Shown: positions 34,635-44,500 of the stretch, in pieces | Layout of the letters: each line of letters starts with the position of its first letter | Position numbering within the stretch: the first letter of the stretch is position 1 | Assembly: GCA_032358255.1 (NCBI GenBank) | Contig: JAULBX010026541.1 | Coordinates: 1 to 46,110, forward strand | DNA from: Heterotrichella gracilis | Lineage: Eukaryota > Sar > Xanthophyceae > Tribonematales > Xanthonemataceae | Length of the DNA stretch: 46,110 bases | Direction: 5' to 3' | The notes under the pieces: model-generated | Seen by the model: the letters and a program-made list of their open reading frames with translations, nothing else | What the model was told of the DNA's origin: nothing | The model's database searches: none | Translations under genes and position numbers: made by a program

Positions 34635-37600
34635 TCAGGCAGAGGAGCCCACTATGTCGGGCACAACCACAATCCCATTCTGCCCATTGCCCACACTGCC
34701 AGGTGGCACCCGAGTGCCTGCCACCTCAGCGAGGCCAGTGGCTGGCGCCGCGGCAGGGCCGGGGGCGGAGGCGGGGTCTGGCGGCGCGTGGTGGTGATGG
34801 GTGGGGTTGTAGTGCTTGGCCAGGCGCACCACTGCGTTGTTCCAGCTCTGCACAGGGGAGGGGAAAGGCGGTGAGGGGAGGGAAGGGGAGGGAGGGGAAG
34901 GAAAGGGGGTGAAGTACCCTTGCAAGGTGGTCCAGGCGGGGTGACCAAATACGTAGCAGGGTGACCAACAGATGTGTTTGCTGGGTGTGCATGCGCTGCT
35001 CTGCACAGCGTCCCCAGCAGTATCACGATAATCTCACCCCCCTTGATGGTACCATGAACATCACCGCATCAGATGAACGACATCAACACCCATCTATCCT
35101 CCACAACTGCAGTACTCACCCACACACACAGGATGAGCATGGCTAAGACATCCCCACCACCGACACCCACCCCCCACCCCGTAACCACGCCACCCCCCAC
35201 CCCCTCACCACCCCCACCCCCCACCCCTCACCGTGAGCATGACCACATATGCCACCACAAACACCGGCAGCACCCCAGCGATTGACCCCCCAGACATCAG
35301 CAGCAGCCCCTGCTGCAGCAGCGACCCCACGCTCTTGCCAGACTGAGCCCCAACCACGTCGATGGCGGCCTTGCCCTTGGTGCGAGACTCCTCGTCAAGT
35401 GCAATGTACACCATCTCCTCCGCTGGCTTGAACAGGGAGTACTTGGCGCCCCGGGAGAACACCTGGGGTTCAGGGGAGGGCGGAGTGTGTACGGGGGATG
35501 GGTGCGTACTTGGGGGTTGACTTTACTGTTGCCTGCAGCTGGGAGCTGCATTGACTGAACGGCGCAGCGGCGTAGTTGCTCTCAAAGTGCGCTGGGTAGG
35601 GTAGGTGGCCACTGGCGAGGATGGCAGGAGGAATGTGTAGGCACTTACTATAATTAATTAATAGGGTTATTAATTATTTTTAAGCATAAATACAGGCCTC
35701 CCTTCTCGCATGCCTATATGCTCATGCCATGCATTCCCTCGCTGACTACACACCCCTCTTCCCATTTTCCACAGTCCGCCACCGCCGACCGCACCCGCAG
35801 CACTGCCCCCGCAATGACCAGCCCCTCAGCAGCGCCACACTGAACCCCGCCCCAACGGCCCCCTACCAAACCCTTATCATATACACCTGACCCCTCCCTC
35901 CATGCAACCCCATCCACTGCGTTCCCCCCTCCTTCTTCTTTGTAACAGCCAGCGAAAAGGGCATGTTGGAGTGGGAATTGTCATAACAAATGGTACCAAT
36001 ATGTTACACCCTCCCCCGTACCTGCAGCACCGCCCCCGCTATGACCAGCCCCCTCAGTAGCACCAAGCTCAGCCCCGCCCCAGTGGCCGCCTGCCCCGCC
36101 ACCACATTATACACCATGCAGGCGATGAAGAAGGGGGTACCCGCCAGCAGCATGAAGCGGGGGGTGGCTGCGGCCACAAACCTCCAGCCCATCTTTGAGA
36201 ACATGAGCGGGGAGGCCAGCATGAGGGTGCCTGTGACCACCCCCGTCCACATGGCCACGTCGCCCATGAAGGCGCTGAAGGAGCCTGGGGGGGAAGGGGG
36301 AGGTGGGTGAACATGAGTACTACATACCAAAAAAGTAAGTGGTGTTTTTAAACGATTTTTTTTACAGAATGATTACTATTGTCTTTATTTAGTTAATTAC
36401 TATTGTTTTTATTTAGTTATTAACATACCGACCGTAATCAGCGCTTTCTTTTACTCATATTGGTGATTTCAAGTTGACTTGTATAAGCAGCTGATATGAA
36501 GCAAGTACAGGGCGGGAGGTTCGCAACAATCCAAGTGAACCATCATGTGCTGTCAAGGGTACGGTAAGTGTGGCAGAGCAGCGCCGCTGAACCACCTCAA
36601 CCGCCCCGCCTCAGGCCCCCCATTGGCACACCGCCACCCCAGCTGTTGGCCCCCCACCCACCCCGCACCCCACCTGGCGTCGGGTGCAGGATCTGCAGGT
36701 AGTTCTTCCACGCAATCTCCACCAGGTTGGTGCTGATCCCCTGCGCAATGGCCATCAGCGCCAGGCACCGGATCTGCGAGGACTGCATCAAAAAGCGCAC
36801 AGCCTCGCGCAGCGTGGGCTTCACGTGCTCCACCACCTCCTCCTCTATCTCCACCGCAGGGGCGGATGTGGAGGCCCCGTTGGAGTCCTTGTGGTGCAGG
36901 ACCACCACCTCGTGCTCCAGCTCAGCTTGGACCTCGTCGTTCTCGTGGGTGCGGGGGAAGCTCTTGGCGATGTGGTTGTGGAGGGCGAGCACGATCATCT
37001 GCGGGGGCAGGTGGGGAGAGCCGGGGATTGTTAGCAACGTTGCATACTTTGGGGGCGGGTAGGGGGAGGGGGGGCAATTGGGGTGGGATGGCTTGGTGCA
37101 AGGGGATGCAGCGAGTGCACCATGGTTATGTGCACCTGGGGGGTTGATGGAGGCGGCTCCATGGTGCAGCAGGAGGGTGGTGTGTGCATGGTGCGCAGGC
37201 GCAGGCGTATGCCGTGAGCAAACAGGCAGGTGTGTGTGGTGCATGCGCCAGGTGTCGGTGTACCAGTGCGCCAACAGAATGTGGTACACACTCGGCACAT
37301 GCACGCAATTGCATTTTAAGCAAAACATTCCCATCAATATAAGGGCATGTGCATACATGTACCAGCATCCGCTATCAGTGTACGTGCACGTATGTGTGTG
37401 CATTCATGCGAATTTGAATGTGGGCATCGGTACACAAGAATATAAAATATATACATGTGTGCACATAAACAAGGGTAATAAGATAATAATAGTCCTATTA
37501 TTATCTTATTACCCTTGACATAAATGTGAATGTGTGCATACACACAAGTTTATATTTTATACGAATGTGTGCACATATATGCGAATGCGTGCTACACACA

Positions 37601-39992
37601 AGGGCGCATGCATACACGAATGGGCCACGTACACAAATGCGCATCACTGTATATATATGTATACAACCGCATGTGCCAGGTTCCTGTACCCAAGTCAGCG
37701 GCCTCAACCCCAAATTGTTACTAGGGTTTAGGGTTTAGGGTTCTGTGCTATGCCTCACCCCGAACACCACCACCATGGCTGTGATGTACTGCAGCTGGGA
37801 GGCATAGCTATTGTGGTCGTGGGAGTGCTGAGAAAACACACGCAGGATGCGGCCTGCGGGGGTGCGCACACAAGGGTAAAGAACAGGGGTGCATGGCAGG
37901 AGCTGGTGGGCATAATGGGCTCACCAGACACCAGCTACCATGCGCAGGTCTACCAAAGTTGTTGGGGCGGAGTGGTTCATTTGGGGCTTGCTACTCACTG
38001 CCCGCTGCTGCGCAGTGTGCAAGGGGGCAACTATTCATCAACCGCCCAGGTGAATGCTCTGCGGGCGCGACTGATTTCATACCCGCAATCCGCGACGCTT
38101 GCCGCACACCCGAGGGTACTACTAATTGCATACCTGCCTAACCCCAGGGCCACAACACCCGTACCCAATCCCAAACCACCACCACACCCACGTCCCCTTC
38201 CAAGCACGCGCCCCCTTTCCCCCTCCCATATCCCCTCCTCCCCAACCTGCTATTGTCTGCGCCACATTGGCCCCAACCCCAAACAGCGGGTACAGCAGCG
38301 GCGCGTCCTCCAGCGCCGTGGTCTCATTGGCCAGCCCCCAGAACAGCAGGCTCAGCACCACATCACCCCACAGCTCGCTGGCGCAGTAGTACAACGTGAA
38401 CATCCAGTTGCGGATCATGCCCACGGCGCCGTGCAGGCCCAGGGGGAGGAACTGAGGGGGGGGGGAGAGGGGAGGGGGAGTGAGGGAGGGGATGCGCGGT
38501 GAGGGGCATGCGCGCGCTCTGTTGCGTGGTGGTGCGCCGTGGGTGTCCCTTGGCGGTATCAATCCGGAGTGCATGATGGATCAAGTGTGGATTCTTTGTT
38601 TGCCATGATGTGACAAGGCATAGCATACTAGCCAAGACCCACATGCACCCTCAGCTCCCGCCCCGTGACCACACAAGGGTTTTGAGTTGCAAGGCACTCC
38701 CCAACTTTACTTATTCCTGTGCATAACCATCAGCATATCATATGGTTCTCTTGACCAAGATCCACATGTACCATCACCTCCCACCCCACAACCACAGAAG
38801 CACTATCATAAGGAGTAATGTTGTGGCTCCCTCACCGATGCCATTGAGTCCGCCAGCCCATGCGCGTGCAGCACCTGGTGGTGCGGGTACATGAGCGCAA
38901 AGCCGATGTAGAAGGTCATGAAGGAGCAGATGGTTATGTTGAAGATGGCGCCGCGGGACATGCGCTGCGTGGCGTAGGAGTAGGCCACCAGGAACAGCAC
39001 GGAGCAGGGGAGGACCCCGTACACTGCAACACCACAAGGGGGGGGTGAGATACCAGCCAAGAAGGGTGGACTTGGTGATCGAACATGCAGATAGATGGAG
39101 GTCCGCATGTGTGTTACATGCAAGGCTTGTGACTACTTGTTGCAGCGCAAGGTGCAAGGGGGTGGCAGGGGAGCCAAGGGTTTATTTTGAGGATGTGGGG
39201 AGGTGCCAGTGGTTGTGTAGGGAGCCAAGGGGTGTATTTGGGGGGTGCATGTGGGGAGGTGTCAGTGGGTGATGTAGGGTGCAAGGGGGCTAGCACCTAC
39301 CCGTGAGGAATGGAATGACCTTTGTCCCGCCCCCCACCGCCGTCACCACCAGCGCGTCCTTCATGCTGTCCACTATTGTATTGATGAACGCCATGAAGAA
39401 GAACAGCAGCGCCATGGGGATGAACTTGGACTGGAGCTTGGCGAAGCGGCCCCACTCCGCGTGGCTGACACCTGGCAGCGAAATGAACATTATAAATATT
39501 GGAAAATAAACTTAAAACTAAGAAATAGGAAAAGCATGTAATGGGAAGGGCTTGGCGGAGGGGAGGGGAGGGCCCTGGGCGGGTAATACACCACCACATA
39601 CGCAGCCTGTCCTTGATTTAGAGTTAGCAAAGGGAAAAACACTGCCTGTCCATTATTTTATTTCCCCAACCATTACCTGGAAGGGACAGCTTGCTGCGCC
39701 AGGAGGCGCGCGGGGGTGGCACAGCCGAAACCTCCTCCCCAGGGCCCCCGCTGCTGCTGGCAGTTGGGGGGGTAGAGGCGCGGCATGTGAAGGCATGGCG
39801 GTGCCGGGAGGGCTCGGCGGGGGGGAGGCGGGGCGCTTGGAGGGTTTTTAGGGAGGGGCGGAAGCCTGTAGGGTCAATAGGGGACTGGGTAAGGGTAGGT
39901 GCCGGGAGGCGGGAATGGTTGCCCCGTCCCCGGTCTTGATCCCCAGATGCTGTACGAAGACATCCAAAGCACTTGAGGTGCTTAGGAAGCAA
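34635..39992 (-). CDS. Plastid ATP/ADP translocator (NTT, TLC family), 9 exons
   Basis: Minus-strand exons: 39992-39677, 39471-39301, 39023-38836, 38451-38247, 37853-37759, 36998-36674, 36284-36022, 35462-35232 and 34847-34635, 668 residues with agreeing phases. NTT imports ATP into plastids in exchange for ADP (and phosphate) across the inner envelope. Exon 1 (about 105 residues, rich in Ser, Pro and Arg) looks like a transit peptide with a spacer. Family motifs are SKFIPMALLFFFMAFINTIV, DSMKDALVVTAVGGGTKVIP, SELWGDVVLSLLFWGLANET, YPLFGVGANVAQTIAG, GISTNLVEIAWKNYL, SFSAFMGDVAMWTGV, RGAKYSLFKPAEEMVYIALD and TKGKAAIDVVGAQSGKS. The Lys in MKDALV, the Glu in ELWG, the Glu in NLVE and the Lys in KGKAAID correspond to the four charged residues essential in Arabidopsis NTT. 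An acidic loop (residues after HNHIAKSFPRTHENDEV) lies between transmembrane segments. The tail is Ala/Pro/His-rich. The start may lie further upstream. Confidence 0.93.
35150..35231 (-). repeat. C-rich (G-quadruplex-prone) tract at NTT exon 8 donor
   Basis: The plus strand is almost pure CCCCACC-type sequence. On the gene strand it reads GTGAGGGGTGGGGGGTGGGG and more, so the run of G-tracts starts within the splice donor itself. Confidence 0.7.
35791..35862 (-). pseudogene. Degenerate partial duplicate of NTT exon 7
   Basis: About 72 nt inside the intron between exons 7 and 8 resemble the 3' end of exon 7 and its donor (36020-36091), in the same orientation and about 230 bp away. On the gene strand the copy reads EGLVIAGAVLRV where exon 7 reads RGLVIAGAVLQV. 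The donor is changed from CAG|GTACGG to CGG|GTGCGG, and no acceptor side is preserved. Confidence 0.65.
37380..37640. repeat. Fold-back (inverted repeat) element in an NTT intron
   Basis: The core is a perfect inverted repeat with 23-bp arms, 37470-37492 and 37495-37517, separated by two bases. Imperfect symmetry extends about 100 bp outward on each side, with tataaaatat-like and tgtgtgcac-like blocks in mirrored positions. This looks like a small hairpin or MITE-like insertion. No coding capacity and no target-site duplication were identified. Confidence 0.7.
37722..37742. repeat. Interstitial telomeric repeat next to a splice donor
   Basis: Three units of TTTAGGG on the plus strand lie 16 nt inside the NTT intron that begins after exon 5 (which ends at 37759). 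Confidence 0.85.
38625..38805. repeat. Imperfect duplicated segment in an NTT intron
   Basis: A segment of about 45 nt beginning accaagacccacatgcacc at about 38632 recurs in diverged form beginning accaagatccacatgtacc at about 38754. Both are in the same orientation in the intron between NTT exons 3 and 4. Confidence 0.6.
39130..39295. repeat. Imperfect tandem repeats in an NTT intron
   Basis: G-rich units containing ggagccaaggg, tgtggggaggtg and cagtgg blocks occur two to three times in a row in the intron between NTT exons 2 and 3. Confidence 0.6.
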
Positions 39993-41527
39993 AATCCTTG
40001 TTACAAGCAGGTGCTAGCAGTGGCGAGCAGTGGTTTTGCATACCTGCGTGCCTTGCGCTTAGGCCGGGTCTCCTGAAGTGCAGTACTGAGGTGTTGCTGT
40101 GGCAGGTGACTGTGAGGCTAGGCCTGTATTGACACAAGGGTTGTGTTGACATGTTGGAGAGTGATGCCAAGCCTCAGGCATCGCCAGGCGCCTTCCCACA
40201 CAAGGGTTGACCAGGCGAGACATGGCATAGGTGGGTAGCTGGGCAGCAGAAGAATGGGCTGTGCCCCATTGCTGTTTGCATACTAACAACTGAATACCAT
40301 GGCTTCGAGAGTGATAACAGCGAACCACACACGAAGCTAACTGGCTAGCATATGCATCCATACTCACTAATTAGGCAAGAGGTGCAGTGTGACTAAAAGG
40401 GAGAGGTGGCAGCCAGGAAGTGTCTGGTGGTCTCACCTGGCCAGGCGGTTCTGTACTCCCAAGTTCATATCACTGTATCACCAACCCTCTTGCTTGCACT
40501 TCGGCCCTTCTTGTAGGACGAGGTTTGGGTGCGACCCTAGTCGAAACAGGCCACCCCACCCTTAGCACTCGATCTTCGAGACGCACTAGGCCCGGACCAA
40601 GTTCCTCACTGACCAAGAGCTGGAAACAATATTAAACTTTACAGGCGTCAGGAAAGCCCAGCCGTCGTAGGCAGCGGCCTGGTGTGTGTCAGCAGCGCAG
40701 TGCATGCATATCGAGCACGCAGACAAATTGGGTTGACACAAGTGCGCTAATTCCTTGGCATTGCCCTTTAAAAGCAAGCAGCGACGCGAAGAGGTTAAAC
40801 AGCGAAAGGAAAGCTGGGCAGGTTCAAAACCACGGCACGCTGCAAAGCAAAGGGTCCTCGAGCAAAATTTGAAGCACTCGATTTGGGCTAGGTGGGCGCA
40901 GCCTATGTGCCGGTATGTGACACCCCAAGGTCAGTCGTGACTGACGTCAGATATTGATACTACGGTAGTGTGCCTTGCGACAAGGTATGCGTTTGAGGGG
41001 CGAACGTTGCCCGGTAATGTACGGTTGCACCCAGCGTTCTCAAAATACCTCCTGCACACAAGAGTGGCAGCTGTCTTTCAAAGAAGGGGGAGCCCAAATC
41101 CATGTAATTGCTGCACAAAGCAGGGGGCACAGTCTCTTTTGGAGCCAACTTATGATTTGCACCCTTGATCTTGCGAGCAAATCAATCTTGAAAGACCCCG
41201 ATCTGGATGCCAGGGGACCAAAAAAAGTGGTGGTCCCCAGGAAAAGGCTAGAGCCACACACACTTGAGGGAGGAAGACAACAACCACAAACGCCACTGCA
41301 TCCGCACACTGTATCCGCGCGTCAGGTGACCCCCGTCCAATCACTGTCTACAGGCCAGTGCATCAAAATTCTAGTTGCATTGCACGGCATGCACACCGCA
41401 CCAGCAGCACAAGCACGCTATGTGAGGGCATAGCTTTCAACCCAGCTATATAACAACTTTGCAGCTTTAACCTGGCCGTACCGGTCCTTCCCCCACACAT
41501 CCCCGCACCAGGTGCCAGTTTGAAGCC
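39993..41527. promoter_or_regulatory. 1.5-kb divergent upstream region, no gene recognised
   Basis: NTT starts leftward at 39992 and the kinase-PP2C gene rightward at 41528, so promoters and 5' UTRs of both lie here. Several short open frames exist on both strands, but none has family resemblance or a coherent exon structure. I see no tRNA. An upstream NTT exon cannot be excluded. Confidence 0.4.
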
Positions 41528-44500
41528 ATGGACACAGAGGCTGCCCTGGAAGCAATGGCCCAGGCGGTTCGCGGCGGCGACTTCCAACTGGTAAAAGGCA
41601 TTTGGAAACATGTAACACAGCTCTTTTTTAACGCCACACTCGTACAGTAGCCCTTGCACAATGCCCTGGCAATGCATGCATATAAGTTCCATGCGGCTTG
41701 TTGTAGCACCACCACCATGCTTGCCCCACTGCTCCCGGCCTTTAAATGCTCAGATAAGCAAATTTATCCAAGCCAATGTTGCCTATTACCGTGGCCCTGT
41801 GACCCCATGCGCGACCCCCCCTTAATACTATATAATAATACTTACTTACATTCCTTAGGCTCGTGAGCTAGGCGCAGCCGCACCCCACCCTCTGGCGGTG
41901 GACAAGGCGGAAATAACGGGGATGACCCAAGTGGCCTCCAGTCCCAGCAGCAGCGTGCACAGCGCCAGGTGGCGCGGCCAGGCGGTGGCGGTCAAAAAGC
42001 CCCTCATAGGGCGCACAGAGGACTTGGTGCGATTCCGAAAGGAGGTTGCGCTCATGGCGGGGCTCAGCCACCCCAATCTGCTGCCGCTGCTGGCTGCCAA
42101 GATGCTGCCGCCAGGCGAGTGGTCACATGTTTACGGGGAACATGTTCATGGGGTTCATGCTGATGGCATGCTTGGGTGCATTGCCATTTCATCGGATTCA
42201 TGCGGGGATGCACTGTCATTCATTGCTGATGGCATGCTGGGATGCTTGCCGTTCATATGCTGCTATGCGATGCAGTTTCTATGCCGGGACCCCCCCTTCC
42301 CCTTGTGTATATCCCTGACTTGGCACACGCCATTGTGTATCAGTGCGACTCTGCACCAGCTCCCACCCACCCCACCCCCACCCCTCCTTGCCACAGACTA
42401 CCTGTCCATCATGCCTTGGCAGCCGCACACACTGGCGGGTCTGGTTCACGAGCAGGGCTGGCGCCCCTCGTGGCCCCAGGTGCTTGACCTGGCGGTGCAG
42501 CTGGCGGCGGCGGTGGCGCACATGCACAGCTGCGGGTTGGTGCACAGGTGGGATGGGGTGGGGAAAGGGAAGGGGCGATTTCAAACTAATCCAAACTATT
42601 TTGTATTATTTTCCTGTGGCCTAAATCTGTTGTTATTTGGCACTCGTGTAGATGCAGTAACAGGAGAATGTAAGTGGTAGGAGTGATTGCGATGGGAGTC
42701 AACCATGCACTTGTCCTGCCACTATGCGCATGTGGGGCTGCCTACCCCAGAACACCCGCCTCCGAGGTTTTCAAAGGCTTCACAACCCTTAGGGTTTGTC
42801 TGCAGGGACATCAAGCCCTCCAATGTACTGCTGGATCAGGACCGCACCACTGCCATGTTGACCGATTTCGGCATCGCGGAGCGGGTGGAGGTGCTGGAGG
42901 GGGGAGGGCGGGGTCTGGCCACACCCTCAGGAGGCTTTCACAAGCATCACATGGTAGGCACCTGCGTGCCCATCCTATCCACCCCACCATAGTCGCACTG
43001 GCAAAAGCTTCGTGCTGGAAATTTGGGTTGCGCCATGCCTTTTCACCATCTGTAGACTGTCTCACCATAGCCTGGCAGATTTGAGTACTGTTACTCGAAC
43101 ATCTACCCCGCCACCCACCCTCCATCGACCCCCGCACCCGCCATTTTTGCAGGTGGGCACCCTGGAGTACATGCCACCTGAGGTGCTGCTGCGCGCCCCC
43201 CACAGCCGCGCCGCTGACGTGTACGCGCTGGCTGTGTCGGTCAACGAGGTCGCCACCGGGGTGGTGCCCTTCTCCGACTGCACCAAGGACAACCCAGCGG
43301 TGCACACAGTGCTTGAGATGGGGTATGGCAGGTGCGTGGTGGTAGGATGGGAATTGATGGGTGATGAATGATGCTGGATGGTGGGAGATGATGGATAATT
43401 TTTGAGAATGGAGGGTTATTGGTGGTGGGTAAAAGTGAGGGGTGAAGTGGGCCACTGTGCTGACTGGTAGCTGTATTGAAAGGCGCCTGTTGCATCTGGC
43501 CTGTCTGAGGTCGATTTTCTTGGTACATGGCATGTGCTGTCTTGCACATGCCTTGCGGCGAGGGCCAAGCTTGTTTTACAGCGCCTAGGACTTGCAACCA
43601 ATCAACCCCAATCCAGACAGAGTACCAAAATTTCTGAGCAAGGTATATTGGCTGGGAAGACAACAAGCATTACCCTAAATTCTTACACCTGCAGGCAGGA
43701 GCTGTCCGCTGCGGTGGCTGCTGAGGGGCTGCGTCCCCTGATGGACCCCACCACCCCTCCCCCCTTGGCCCACCTGCTGGAGTGCTGCTGGCTCAAAGAC
43801 CCTGCCCAGCGGCCCAGTGCAGCACAGGTGCTGGAGCAGCTGGAAGCCATGCAGGCAATCATTGGCAGCAGCATCCCAGAAACAGCCAACGGGGTTGGGC
43901 CAACTCGTGGAGTGTCCCCGGTGCAAGGGGTTGAGGAGAACCAAGGGGGGGCTGGGGTTCCCAGGGTGCATGAGGGTGGTGGGGACCAGGGTGGGGATCG
44001 AGCTGGGGAGCAATCAGACGGCAGAGATGGAGCATCAGTGATGGGATCAGGAGCAGCAGATGTTGACATGGCATGGGAGGGCAGGGGAAGGGAGGAAGCA
44101 GGGGGCCTGTGGCCAGCTCCTGGGTGGGTTCAGCCAGGGGAAGAAGCCAGCTGCAGTATACAGGTATAAAGGGCGGGAGGTTTATCATGCGCAGTGTGGA
44201 GATGTTCCTGCATGACTGCCATTGGACCTGCACATGATTGCTGAGCATGGCTCTTGGGGGGCCTCGGATTGTCCTTTCCTGGAGTGGCGTATGTTGATAT
44301 TACTTTACGTTTCTGTGGCGGACAGACATCAACGGTATTCTGTTCCATACAAATGAAATCGGTGTTTGCCATTGATTGCATGTGCCCTTGTTTTCCGGCG
44401 TGGTGCAATGCATCGTGGCACACACCAATTTCATGCCATTGTGACAAGTTGTGCAATCATGCCATGCTGACTCACTGTCGTGCCAAAACTGCTCCCAGGT

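Noticed and set aside
40420..40777. Short open frames on both strands between NTT and the kinase-PP2C gene
   Set aside because: No family resemblance, no consistent splice structure and base composition like the surrounding intergenic DNA.
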